Assembly (NCBI RefSeq): GCF_023343835.1
Contig: NC_064439.1
Coordinates: 20,035,433-20,099,432, forward strand
Reading direction: 5' to 3'
DNA: 64,000 nucleotides
Source of the DNA: Lagopus muta
Taxonomy: Eukaryota; Chordata; Aves; Galliformes; Phasianidae
Notes under the pieces: model-generated
What the model was told of the DNA's origin: nothing
What the model saw: the letters and a program-made list of their open reading frames with translations, nothing else
The model's database searches: none
In this document: in pieces, positions 40,780 to 56,704 of the stretch
Position numbering within the stretch: the stretch's first letter is position 1
Layout of the letters: the number at the start of each line of letters is the position of its first letter
Position numbers and translations under genes: made by a program

Positions 40780-43700
40780 ATTCCCCTCCCCCCATTAACT
40801 AGTCATGCTTGATCTTTTCAGATTAAAAACTAAAAAGGAAAAGAGATGTGGAATTTATTTGCAAACTCTCCTTGTTGAGCTGTCACTTCAGTGGCAGTCC
40901 CCCCTGAATTCTCCCCTCATTTGACTTTGAAGAGTGGTTGTAACCCTTGCAAGGCTGAAATGATTCTTTGAATTGTACTTTGAATCATTCTCCTCTTTGA
41001 TTGGAGGGTCAGAGACTGATCTTCATGGAGCTATTGAAGGATGTTATTAATTATGGGGGGGGAAAAAACAACAACAAACATAATTAATCTGGACTAATTT
41101 CAGTCACACACACAAAGGTTTAGATCCTTAAATAGCAGAGAATATCTTGCTGAAGGACTTCTTCAATTTCAAAAGACAGGTAAAACTTCCAAAACATCAA
41201 CAAAACATCTTTTTTTTTTTTTTTTGTTACACAGAAGCTGAATTTCCTTTGAGTACGAAAACCTTAATTTTAAAAAAGCCAGTGGGCAACTTACATCATT
41301 ATAAATACAAATATTCTTCACTACTGATGGAAACAGAGCTGTGGGAGAGCTCAGCTGCTGCTACCTGCACAATCCTCCACCAGAAAGCAAAGCAGGAGCC
41401 TCTCTGAGACCCATGGTATGAAATAGAGTGAGGTGGGTGAACAGAACTGAAACAGTACTGGAAGTGGCTTAGGGTAGCAGTAGCATTTTCACTGCTCATC
41501 GTGGTGCCTTTGAGCCATCTATACCTATATGATTATTTCTCCTCCATTTGTAACTTGACTTTGCTCTGTAGCACTGAAGCCAGTTACCTGCTGAGGTGAG
41601 TGCTTGTTGCTCTTTGACCACAGCAGAATTCAGCCACTAGTGCCCAGCTGAAACACCAACACTTACATACATGGTTCAACCCATATTTCTGAAGACTCAG
41701 TATAGCAATGCCTTAATTTTTGGGATGACTGGAATTCAAAATGCTCCTCTAAAAGATTTTTTTCAATGAGTTAAAGTATAAGCAAAAGCAAAGCTGATGC
41801 AGATAGGAGTGAGCAGGATGGCTGGAATTTGGCATGGTTTTGGAGCACTCCCTTCTCTGCATTACTGCTGCTCGCTGTAGTACTGCGGGGTTGCCCTTCC
41901 CACGTGCTGTTTTCCCCAGGCTCACCCTTTGGACTGAGCACCTCGGGCTGAAGGAGTCATGTTGTGCCTGGGGACTGCAGAGCGCCTTTCCTTGACAAGA
42001 TGTTTGGTTTTCTCCCATTTTTCCCTATCCCAGTGGTGAGACAACAGTACCCCCCTCTTTCAGACGCACAAGAAAAATTAACATGCATGTTATGCTTCAT
42101 GTCTTTAAGGCTCTGTGTGAATATTAGCTAATTAGTCAGTGAGGGAAGGAGCTGTGGGCAGGCTGCTTCAAATGGCAGAAGCTGCAGGGGATGCAGCTCA
42201 CAGGGCAGACCCAAAGGAAGGGGAGGTAAAGGGAAAGGACAAAGAAATGTAGTAATGGTCACTGCATTAGGACAAGCAGCAGCTGACCTTGGTGTAATAG
42301 TTTTGTTAGGAATGGACGTCCATCTTCATTTTTAGCCTTTTGTGTGGAGAAGAGATAATATTCTAACAGAAGTGGCTGTAACTGAGTGAGTCGATGCTTT
42401 GACAAGTCACTCCAGGGCAACAAATGTCCCATTACAAAAAGAGGATTCTGCATTTTCCTTGTACCAAAGTACTGAGCCCTCCAGTGCGTAACTTCTCAGC
42501 CCTTTGATTTTCCACTTTCAGTTTCCTTGGAAAACATATTTTTACCAAGGATGACCAGGTTCCTGAAGCACTAGTGGAGAGCTCACTGTCCCAGGCAGTG
42601 TTCCCAGCCAGCACACGGTCTTCATGGACAACTCAGCACAAGCACCCTCTGCTCACCTCTGCTTGCTCAGGCTGTGATGTTGTGTCTGGCTCAGACCTTC
42701 TTGGAGAGAAAGTCTGCAGGAGTAAATGAGCTTCAGAGATGGCTGACGATACACGTGAAGATAAATCTGAGTATTAATGTGATAAACACAGTAGGTTGGT
42801 AGGAACTTGCTTTAAGATCCAGCATTCCAGAGCAAGAGCATGGAACTGAGCACACGTGGCACACTGCTGCTGACCTGTCACCAGGTCACTGTGGCTTGGC
42901 AGAGCACAGTGGGTTGGTGTCCATCTGAAGGCTCAAGAGTGCTCCTTGAGTGTAAGGTGCAATGGAGGCATGGATACATCCTGGTGCCATGAAATTCTGC
43001 TGGGCCACAGATGACGGAACGCAACACCCCGAGGGCCATCCGCAGTCTGAGGCAGAGCTGTCACTCTACACAACTTTTCTTCTTGCACAGACTAAAGAGC
43101 GGTGTTGAAAGCCTTTTCCTGTGGGGCAGGGAGAGCGATGAGATAGAACAATAATCCTCCCGATGTGTTCTGCTGCTTTCCCGGGCCCTGAGTGGGAGCC
43201 CTTTGCTGAGGGAAATGGCTCGCTTGTGCCAGAGCCAGATAAAGAATCACTGAAAGATGAAGCGTTAAAGAAAAAAATAGAGAAAAAGAAAGGGGGAGTG
43301 GGGTATTTAAAAGTGTGTGAAATGGAGGCTTTATCGGGAGTTTTCTGGGGAGATAAGGAGCTGGGAGGGCCCGACTCTGCGTGGCGTGGACACACTCACT
43401 GCCTTTGAGTCTCCCAGGAAAGAGCAAAAGGAGCCGCTGACATTTCTGCTTAAAAGGAAGAATCAATGAATCTTTGTTTCCCACTGCCTGCTTGTTTGAC
43501 CTTATTGTGTTGTGAAACAGAAAAGAAAGAAAAGAGTGCGGGGGGAAAGGGAGAGGGGATTCGTGCTAATAAAACCCGAGACGAGATCACAGCCCTCTGA
43601 TCATCGCTGGAGATGCTGTTATTTGGTTGTTGTCCTACTTGCTGCCGCCGCTCATTTCAGATTCTTGCCTTGCCGTAATAAGTCACACTCTTTCCAGCCA

Positions 43701-44199
43701 TCATCCCTGTATTGACAGGCAAATGTCACCCACGTTTGATTGACGTCCATTGCTCCTGAATACAGAAGTATGATTTAGGAATCAATTCTGTTTGTTTATT
43801 TAAGCAGCTCTTTGTGTACTTTGTGTATCTGTGAGCAAGAGGAGTTGCTTAATATTTCCTTGGGAAAAATGCCACCAAGATTGCACATTCACCTTCTTAC
43901 CGTGGCACAGAGGTGCACACCAACCCTTGAGGGAGGAGAAACCTTTAGCAAAAGCAAAACAAAAATACTGAACAAAACGCTTTGCTGCCCTCGAGGTAAG
44001 GCAGAGAGCTTCGTCACAGCTCTGGGCATCTGCTGGTCCGTGTATGCCCCGCACTTTCCCTGGGTTTTTGAGCACCAGGGAACCGTGTTCCTCTGTGTCA
44101 CCGACAGCAGAGGGGTGCCTGCTTTTAGCACCGGCGATGAGAACATCGGTTTTAATTCAGGGAAAGGAATGTTTCCCTCTCTGCACTTATGGCCGTAAC
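40780..44199. other. Upstream flank of C1QL3, no gene seen
   Basis: About 3.4 kb without a recognisable coding exon. It holds a T-run at 41211-41225, purine-rich stretches at 43200-43330 and 43515-43560, and a complex block at 43480-43770 listed separately. Short ORFs here have no family resemblance. Confidence 0.5.
43480..43770. promoter_or_regulatory. Candidate C1QL3 upstream enhancer / conserved noncoding element
   Basis: A complex, non-repetitive block about 1 kb upstream of the promoter. It includes TTGACAGG (TALE-homeodomain core TGACAG), TGATTGACG at 43737-43745 (PBX-type core) overlapping TGACGT (half CRE), and CCGTAATAAGTCACAC. The motif cluster is visible; conservation and function are inference. 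Confidence 0.25.
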
Positions 44200-44527
44200 T
44201 GGGGAGAGGTAAAGAGGGAGCTCCGGAGCTGTGAGAGGTGCCGATCTCCGTGCCGGTGCTGAGCGGCCAGAGAACTTCCACCTGAGTAATTGGGAACCGC
44301 ACGGCACCCCTACAATTAAAGCGCTATTTCGCAGCAAACAGAGGCGCGGCGGGGCGGCCCCGGGGCAGCACCGGGCGGGAGGTGGGGTGACCTTCCAGTT
44401 CGCCGCCAGTGACCCCGGGGGTGCCCAAAGGCCGGGCACAACTCTGCCTCTCGCTGCGCTCCGGAGGAGCCGTCACCGCGCGGCGCAGCACTGAGCGAGG
44501 CGCACGATTTTGCTGTTCATCCGCCTG

Positions 44528-44578
44528 CGGGGGGGTGAGGAGGGGGGGGGGGGGAGACGTGGGGAGGGCTACGGGGGG
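44528..44578 (+). repeat. G-rich tract with quadruplex potential upstream of C1QL3
   Basis: Several long G runs (GGGGGGG, a run of 13 or more G, GGGG, GGGGGGG) within 50 bases, about 150 bases upstream of the TATA-like box. Capable of forming a G-quadruplex and prone to assembly error. Confidence 0.7.
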
Positions 44579-44709
44579 GAGACAGGAAAAAAATATATAT
44601 TTCCCACACTGCCAGAGTAATGCCAAACTCCCTGTGAGTGGGAAGAGCGGAGCAGATGCTGGAATGAGATGCCAAAGCAGCTCCCCTTTCCCCTGCGCTT
44701 TTGGGTGCC

Positions 44710-44716
44710 TATAAAT
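44710..44716 (+). promoter_or_regulatory. C1QL3: TATA-like box (TATAAAT), putative C1QL3 core promoter
   Basis: TATAAAT in the CpG island, followed by CT-rich sequence at which transcription could start near 44740. That would give a leader of about 530 bases before the first ATG. No transcript data support the exact start site. Confidence 0.4.
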
Positions 44717-44739
44717 TGCTCCAGCGCGCTCGGCAGCCT

Positions 44740-49475
<4,736 letters not shown>

Positions 49476-49939
49476 TAATGAGTCAAAAGACCCACCCAAG
49501 CACTCTGACAATGAAGCTCGTCCTTCTAAGCAATGGATTTGCGTGGCAAAAGTCAGTGAAACAAGCACCCCAGCAGAGATTGACCGCTACACCTCACCAG
49601 TGGGGGAATGTCGAATGCTACCTGGTTCACATCTGTACGACACAGAGAAACTTTGCGTTAAAAAAATACAAAACAAGCTAAACAGATGTGCGATCCACTA
49701 CCGCCAAAGCAAATACTTCCTCATTGTTAGTGTCCATGTGAATGAAGTCTTACATAGATCAGATTTTTATAGGAAACAAACAAACACAAAAAGACGCTGA
49801 GTTATTTCTTCAGTGTATATGATACTTTGATGTGCTATGATCTTGCTGCTTTATCCATACTTCAGCTTTGGTTCTTGTGACTTACCTGCTAACAATGATG
49901 CTTGGAGTCCACTCATAGTGTGGTGAGGAATGATTTTAC

Positions 49940-49945
49940 AATAAA
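49940..49945 (+). promoter_or_regulatory. C1QL3: Proximal poly(A) signal AATAAA of C1QL3
   Basis: Hexamer 465 bases after the stop codon. It could end a short 3'UTR form. Confidence 0.35.
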
Positions 49946-50221
49946 AGGAAGAGGTAATCAAAATACACTTTCTCTCTCCAAAGGAATTGTTTGCCTTGTA
50001 CTTTTCTTCTCCTTCCACTTAAAACTAGAAACTAACCAGCTTCAAGCCTTAACTCGATGTTCCTGCTCTGTAGGTTTACATTAGACTTTTAACATAATAT
50101 CCAACCACTCAAGTTGTTCAATTTTGTCTTCCCCTTAGCTGTATTCTAAAAGAAAAAGAGGGATAGAAAAAACACTTTTTTTTCCTGAAAAATTGAACAG
50201 CTGTCAAACTATTATATTGGA

Positions 50222-50288
50222 CCAAATCCCTGATTGCACTGAAGCCAATGGCAAAACTCCCATTGATGTTAGTGGAAAGAGGATTTGG
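50222..50288. repeat. Palindromic ancient-repeat-like element in the C1QL3 3'UTR
   Basis: CCAAATCC...CCAATGG on the left faces CCCATTG...GGATTTGG on the right, giving two arms of about 30 bases that are imperfect inverted repeats around a short centre. The phrase GCCAATGGCAAAACTCCCAT resembles a palindromic repeat common in reptile and bird genomes, but I cannot name it with confidence. Confidence 0.5.
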
Positions 50289-50472
50289 CTGTTAGTTTGT
50301 AAACATGTGTAAATATATATTTAGCCAATGTTACAGGCCCATTCCTGATGGTTAGTTGTGTAACTATTTAGGCCTAGAGTCCACATCCTCAGATCCAGGT
50401 CACATGTATTCTTTGCAGAAACTAGTCTTCATTAGTCCTTTAGCACTTAGTCTGTACTTGGCTACTATTTTT

Positions 50473-50478
50473 AATAAA
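50473..50478 (+). promoter_or_regulatory. C1QL3: Distal poly(A) signal AATAAA of C1QL3
   Basis: AATAAA in TTTTTAATAAAACAGTG, about 1 kb after the stop, followed by TG-containing sequence. Judged the better of the two C1QL3 candidates. Confidence 0.4.
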
Positions 50479-50790
50479 ACAGTGATGACTTAACATACTG
50501 CAGGTGTTCAACTAGGATTTTGTAGGAATGGGCCAACACTTAATTGTCTTCAGTGTCTCATCTCACTGAAGTTGGTGGGATCGTTCCCACAAAGGAAGAG
50601 TGGGAGATGAAATGTAGGAGAAAATGTTGGGACGCAGGCCTTCTCCATGGTACTTAGCTATCAGTTTGTAGTAAGCTGTGCCTGAGATGGACACAGATAA
50701 GTATATTACCAAAAATGAAAACACATATGCAAAGAAAGAAGCAGATACTTACATGCAAGAGAGTGTATTAAAACCTATTTTTCTCATTCA

Positions 50791-50816
50791 TATATATATA
50801 TATATATATATATATA
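50791..50816. repeat. (TA)13 microsatellite
   Basis: Thirteen uninterrupted TA units, followed after AAGA by another TATATATAT. Confidence 0.95.
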
Positions 50817-51555
50817 AAGATATATATATCTAAAGTCTCAAAGAAAGAAGTTTAATACGTACAAAAGATTAATAGCTTGGAGAATTAAACTAAGCACAGA
50901 TACTATGAGTTACATAGTTATAAAAATGCTTTAAAATCAGTCATACCAGGAATAGCCACAGAATACTTCTGTTCTGAAAATAATTTATTATTCGCTTTGT
51001 TTGGGGGACGGGAGGCTATCTATTTCTCTCAGTTAAATCTTGCAAATTTCCATCTAAAAACGTTACTGAGATTATTAACTAGCTCCTTAGCACAGCTGGT
51101 TATGTTATTCTTAGCAATTTGGCAAATTCAAGGTAAAATTTGTGAAAATCATTGAAGAGTAATAGAGGCAATCCCTAGCATTTCAATGTCATGCCATTTG
51201 CCATAAGCAACCTTGTCTAATCCGCTAAGGGTATGAACTCAGATTTCTCTGCAGTAAGACGCCCAAAGTGTCTGCCATTGAGATAAATAGCTCTCCAGTG
51301 CTGAGTCCTCAGTGAAGGTGATGAAGATTTGAAGAATGTCTCTAAAAAGCCTCGTTTGAATGAGTGAAGCTTTTAGAAAGAGCATAGTTCTCGTTCTGTT
51401 CCTGGTTTGAGTTGTCAAAAAATAGGCTGAGATGGTCCAGGCAGAGAGGATGGCTGGCCTCATTCATCTAGGTGTTACAGAGGGACAGTGAGTTGCAGAC
51501 TGCTTGTGTATTGTCTCATCAGATCGGTTACACTTTCGGGCTACAACACAGCACT

Positions 51556-51618
51556 GAGCTGTGTGTAGTGGCAGGGATCACTCCTGAGCTGTGTGTGTAC
51601 ATGGCGGGGATCACTCCT
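51556..51618 (+). repeat. Two-copy tandem duplication (~30-33 bp)
   Basis: GAGCTGTGTGTAGTGGC...GGATCACTCCT (51556-51585) is followed directly by GAGCTGTGTGTGTACATGGC...GGATCACTCCT (51586-51618). Confidence 0.8.
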
Positions 51619-52224
51619 GGTTTCCTACTACTACGTCACGCATTGCAGTGGCAGATGTGTAGCTGACTTCTTGTCTGTTCAATCCAAAATTGCTTTTATC
51701 ACTCAGCGCACTGCCAGCAGTGCAGCGGGAGGTTGTCTGTGTCAAGCAGTAATGTAACAAGCTAGAAATCATTTGCAACTAGCAATGCATATTTACTGAG
51801 GTATTTATGGGACAAACTTCAGCACCACAAGACATATTAGGTGAAATCTGAAGAAGCTTTTGAAATCAGGCTACCATTACTACTGGGTAAGACCTTTCTT
51901 CTGGGTAAATCGCTTGGTAAAAGATAGACAAGAGGAAACAACACACTTTATGTGAAAATCACATATAAGGCAAACATTTATTCCTTTTTCATCATATCTT
52001 GATATACTGATTTGTAAAGACTTATATCACAATCTTTGTTATAACTATTGCAACTCATTAAAACCATATTATGTAATATATTTTGACTTTTGGTGTTGCA
52101 TCCTTACAAAAAGCCGATGGTCTGAATGCACTTACATGTGATCATTGGGAGATTCCACGAATTCCAGATGACAAATTAAAAAAGAAATCCGTAACACGAC
52201 TACATACAGGAGTCTACAAATTGC

Positions 52225-52230
52225 TTTATT
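52225..52230 (-). promoter_or_regulatory. PTER: Poly(A) signal AATAAA of PTER (minus strand)
   Basis: TTTATT on the plus strand reads AATAAA in PTER sense, about 590 bases after the PTER stop, with GU-rich sequence (GTATGTAGTCGTGTTACGG) downstream. A second AATAAA at 51977-51982 could serve a longer form. Confidence 0.5.
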
Positions 52231-52813
52231 AAAAAATAGTATTTGTCATGTATTTTTTCTGCCAGTTTCAGTTAGAAATCAGTACATGGTTCAATGAGAA
52301 AGAAGCAGCGTCTTTTTAGAATTATTTGAAATTTTGCCCTCTGTTCTCTTTGGAAGTGATTTAAAAGTGACAGACCTTCTATCATTTAAATAGTGCTTAA
52401 TAAAGGGATAATTAGCAGATTATCAATATTACACGAATTAAAATCACACCCTGGAGAAGGGGAATTTAATTGAAAACTGTAATTTCTTTCAAAGCTCAGA
52501 TGATGCTTCTTCAAAAATATTTTTGGAGAATGTAATAATAATATGAGATTACTCTTTGGTAACAATTATTTTAATACACTGAAAAGATTTTGCATATCCA
52601 GCAAATCATTCATGAATGGACTTTTAGAAGGGAGGAAATACAGAGAAAATAAGTAATTTTGGTGGTCTAATTAAGAAGTCATGATCAGGTTGTTCATAGC
52701 ACTAATACCTTCTGGATCTCTGAAAAGAAGCACGTATTTAAATGGCTGCTCTCCTAAATCAATCTGAATTGCACCAATCTTCCCTATAAGGCAGGGATAT
52801 TAATTCACTACTC
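52231..52813 (-). other. PTER: PTER 3'UTR
   Basis: AT-rich noncoding sequence between the PTER stop codon and the first sense AATAAA. The extent is inferred from the poly(A) signal only. Confidence 0.5.
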
Positions 52814-53024
52814 TTACTTAAAAGTCAACCACCGCTTTGGATTTTCTATCAGTATTTTATCAATTTTATCCTGGGATATGCCTCTAATCAGCATTTTAGG
52901 AACAATGTTTTTGAGGATATGTGAATATCCGTGACCTCCGTATTTCATCAACCTATTCTTTGTGTGCACATCATGAGCCATCAGAATTCTGTCTTCGTAG
53001 CCTTCATCGATCAGCATACGAATC
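52814..53024 (-). CDS. PTER: PTER last coding exon (C-terminus, metal ligand D298)
   Basis: Read on the minus strand after the acceptor CTTTTTGCTTTTGCAG. The first base completes the Arg codon split with the previous exon (phase 2), followed by [60 protein letters not shown] and NPKRWLTFK, then TAA (52814-52816). It contains the last metal ligand of the amidohydrolase site, Asp298 in MAHDVH, exactly at family numbering. It encodes about residues 281-349 and closes the TIM barrel. It matches mammalian PTER at most positions. Confidence 0.96.
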
Positions 53025-56000
53025 CTGCAAAAGCAAAAAGCATAGCTCTCACTGACAGGTCCTCAACACAGGACTCGTCAGTATTTAAACTTCTTACATC
53101 TTTGTACTCCTACATTGCATTATGACTATTTTTAGGTACTGAAAAGACACTTTCCTTATATTTATTTCAAATTTAAAACATTTATTATATTGAATTGAAA
53201 AAACTCCACTCCTCCACGCATCTCAAAGTGGAGAAGGAAGACTCTTCCCAGTTGGCACAGCTTTGGATTTCTGACCTCACTGAGCCTGTGGAGGTATTCA
53301 AGAATGTCACTCTCACAAAGCACGGGGCGTGGTTTTTATTTGTACAAGTAAGAAGTTCTCAGAAAAGCTCCTTTTCAGCATGATCAGTTCATGGGGTTAG
53401 CTGTTGCTGCTGACACAACGCTAGTTGTAGTTAATAGCCATTAAGGACCTGACTGGTTGTGCTCAATTGCTTTCACATTGTCAGTTAATTCTCATCTAGA
53501 ATAACCAGGTTGATAAAAATTCTGAATTGTCGACATCATATTCCACATAGTTATCAATCAAACATGTTTCAAATACGCTCATTAGATTAGATAAACAAGA
53601 CGAGCATTGTAAAGTGCTGGCATGTGCCAGCAAGTAACAGGAGTTAATGCAGCAGCCCAGCTGAAAGACTCGGCAAACTGACAAACTTGACTCAAAGACT
53701 TCTGGCCATTGCTTTGTGGCAAGCCTGCTACAAGGAGGCCTTCTGTTCCTCATTTCACTCTGGGAACCCCAATCCCTTGCTACACTCAGTTTTTAGAACT
53801 TATTCTGTAGGAATCCAAACTTCTGCACTGCATGACTTTACACCCGTAAGCTTCTGTTTTTCGCTTGCATTAGTAGCAGGCCACAGCATTAAAGTGGCAG
53901 AGGCAGATAGACTGGACTATTTCTCACTGAGCCACCTAATTCCATCATATTCCAGCACTGTGAAATTCTAATTTTCACCTTCTTGACTGTACTTTGATCA
54001 GCAAGAAAGCAAACTCTAGTTCTGTAAGTAGCCACACCATATCTGGAAACCCTTACTGTCAGTTTTTATTACAATTACTTACGAGAAAATACATCTAGCA
54101 TGACCTAATTAATATGGGCACAGTAGGAAAAAGTCAAGTGTGACAGAGCTTGGTAAGAAAATATCTTTCACAAGAACAATATAAATAGTATGTATATTGT
54201 AGGATTACAATGTCACCAGTTGTATGGGAACTGCTGAGTCACGGCCTGAACCTCTGATGGATCACCTGAGGCGAGCACTGAGTCAGCCATGGAGCACAGC
54301 TGAAGGCAATTCTCCTGTGCTGCTGGAATGGGGGGAGCCCAGCTCCACCCCTCCCAGACCTATTTAAGAGCTGGCTACTGGGGGGCAAGGAGCTCTTCTG
54401 GAGATCTGCTCTGCTGGAGTTTTGTGAGTGAGCCCAGGAAAGGGGTAAGCTTTCTATCTTTTCTGTTTTTATTATCGTTATCTGCTTTGCAAAACTCTCT
54501 TGTTTATTTTGTAATTATGACGTCTTAATATTCATTGATTATACACCAGTATTTTCTTGATCCTGAAACACAGAAACCACAAATTAATCAGAGAATAAGA
54601 GCAACAATACTGGAGGGCTGTGTACATTCTTGGATGATTAAACATCCTCTTAAGATCATCTTCTTCCACAGCTGGACTCATTTTGTGGTTTGGGGAGGCA
54701 TAGGGTCCTTTACATTCCATATCTGAAGCTTGCTCATTCCTCTGAGTTCAGTTGGTACTTGCTGCTGACTCAGGGAAAGCTGCCCTTGCAAAAATTCAGT
54801 TTTTTACTTGCCCTGGCAGTAGATTGCAGCATAAATGAGTTAAGTACAAACAAACTCTGTTTGAGTGGATATTGTCTGACCACAGAAGCTTACCTATATT
54901 TTGAATAGATAAGATCTGAACAAACTTTTTTCCATTTAGTTTGGTCAAAATTTGTTCCACTGACACACTTGAAGACCATTTTGATTGCCACCTCTCTAGC
55001 ATTGCTTGACCAAACAAACAAACAAAAAAACCACCCAAAACCAGAAACCCACAAAAAACCCCCCCAGCAACTCAGGAAGATTGCCACTGTCATTAAATGC
55101 CCAGTGTGGCTGCACCAAAAGCTTAGCAAAACCCACCTAACAGCACTCCTAACTTGAATGCAGGTTTTTGCATCATACAAGAGAAAACAAACTTTCAGTA
55201 TTTTCTGCCTATGAGCAGTGCTGCAATGAACACTCAGCTGTCAGAGAGTTTAAGGAGAGATGCTGGTGGCTAAGGACTCATGGATGGAATGAAAACTTTG
55301 CTAAACAAACACTTATTAATCAAGGCATAGTCCATCCTTCTACACATTCTCTTCCCAGTACCTCTATGCATGTTGACCAACTGTGGCACAGGAGAGAGGA
55401 GCAACACATTCACATTCTCAGTGTGAAAACTGCAGACTCATTCCAACCCTTCAGAACACTGAGCACAAGACAGAGTTCTGTTAGAGAAAGGATACCCAGT
55501 GTGAAAAGCAGCAGCAAACGCTTGGCAGTAAGTGGAACTGTAACTACAACAGCCTTAAAACAGATGTTTCACAGCTAATCTGATGGTGAATGGCAGAAAA
55601 ACAAGATCTCAAGTGCAGGTGAAAGCAAGCAAGCTACTTCATTGGTGATCAAGAACCTTACAGGCTTTCTCATGAAAGAGAAATGAAGAATTACTTCTGA
55701 TTCTGAAAGTGGAAAAGACGTAAGAGAGGCTGGCATCCCACCCCTCAGAAACCTGTCACTTGACTACACATAAACACTGAAAATGAACAGCAAAGGAGGA
55801 TGGCATATCTGGACAGAGAGAATGGAGCAGTGCTTCGTGTTAGCAGTGCACAGCAGACCTGTCTGCAGCTGAGCCGGCACTGCATGCACTGTGGAAACGG
55901 GGAAGAGGGATCCTGCCAGTAGGGCCAGTATTTTCACATTGTGAATGTGAAGAGAACGGCAGCTCTGAAGAGACAGGAACCTCATCCTTCCAAAGCAGGA

Positions 56001-56563
56001 AAGGACAAAGCAAACAGGGAAGATAAATGATAAAAAGTGTGGATGACCAAGCGTGGTTTTCAGGATGGAAAAAGGGAATCAAATCCACACAAGACAACCA
56101 ATGAGTTTTGCTCACTTGTGAGAAGTCATTACAGGCTCAGACATTGCTTGGTAGTGACACTGGGCTTCAAACCAAAGTCAAATCTTAACACATATCCTGT
56201 ATATCCAGACTTCCCTTTTATAATTTGACAGCCTATATACATCCAGTAAATGATAAAATTAAACAAAATCAGCATGGAATTAGGACAGAGAATGAAGTTA
56301 AAGCAGCTTTTGATCTTTTTCTCAAGTTATACTCCACGACTCTCTGACGCCACGTTTTCCTTTGCAGATAGAAGAAATTATACATGGTGCCCTAAAGAAG
56401 TGACAGCAGCAAAAAAAAAAAAAAAAAATCCATTAATTTAGTATGAGAAAATGCAATTTTGAACTGTAAGCAGAACTGCTCTGTGATACCCTTTAAGATG
56501 TACAACAATAATATTAATTTGTCAGTGGCAATGCTATTGCTTAAACCACACTAAAGCAAGTAC
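53025..56563 (-). other. PTER: PTER intron between the last two coding exons
   Basis: A GT-AG intron on the minus strand carrying a solo LTR (54221-54545, opposite in sense to PTER). An A-run at 56410-56428 lies near its 5' end. No other exon was recognised. Confidence 0.9.
54221..54545 (+). mobile_element. Solo LTR, ERVL-like (TSD CCAGT), same family as 36.6 kb
   Basis: A 325-bp element begins TGTATGGGAACTGC and ends CATTGATTATACA, with terminal inverted repeat TGTAT/ATACA. It is bounded by a perfect 5-bp direct repeat CCAGT (54216-54220 and 54546-54550). It aligns from end to end with the LTR at 36641, including GGCGAGCACTGAGTCAGC, CTGCTGGAATGGGGGGAGCC, TATTTAAGAGCTGGCTAC and GGGGTAAGC. 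It carries about 30 extra bases after the TTTAAGAG box. It sits in a PTER intron in antisense orientation. No viral coding region is present. Confidence 0.9.
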
Positions 56564-56704
56564 CTTGCAATTCTGTCATTGTCACTTGGCATGTCGATGT
56601 CAGGTTGCAAGTGGTAATAGATAAATTCTGTACCAAATAGGTCATACTCCAAGTAGCATCCAAGTTTTGCAAATTCCAGAAGTTTCTTTGTATCAAATAT
56701 GGTC
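56564..56704 (-). CDS. PTER: PTER third coding exon
   Basis: A minus-strand exon of 141 bases between acceptor TTCTGCAG and donor AAG|GTACTT. The first base completes Arg233; the exon then reads [46 protein letters not shown] and the first two bases of Arg280. It corresponds to the human PTER segment [21 protein letters not shown] onward. It supplies barrel strand and loop elements between His230 and Asp298. Phase 2 on both sides keeps the reading frame intact. Confidence 0.95.

Larger units (their letters stand above)
21181..44199. other. Intergenic region RSU1 - C1QL3
   Basis: About 23 kb between the RSU1 3' end and the C1QL3 CpG island. No protein-coding exon was recognised on either strand; the ORFs present are short and resemble no family. 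It contains four CR1 pieces (23.7, 26.4, 27.9, 35.6 kb), two related LTRs (35.8 and 36.6 kb), homopolymer runs and several AT-rich blocks that could be conserved noncoding elements. It probably holds long-range regulatory sequence for C1QL3, but this is inference. Confidence 0.6.
49476..50500 (+). other. C1QL3: C1QL3 3'UTR
   Basis: AT-rich sequence after the C1QL3 stop. Two AATAAA hexamers in sense mark possible ends (49940 and 50473). A hairpin-forming ancient-repeat-like block lies at 50222-50288. The end at about 50500 assumes the second site; longer forms are possible. Confidence 0.5.
50501..52204. other. Tail-to-tail intergenic gap C1QL3 / PTER
   Basis: About 1.7 kb between the presumed 3' ends of two convergent genes. 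It contains a (TA)13 microsatellite (50791) and a short tandem duplication (51556-51618). No gene was recognised. Confidence 0.5.
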
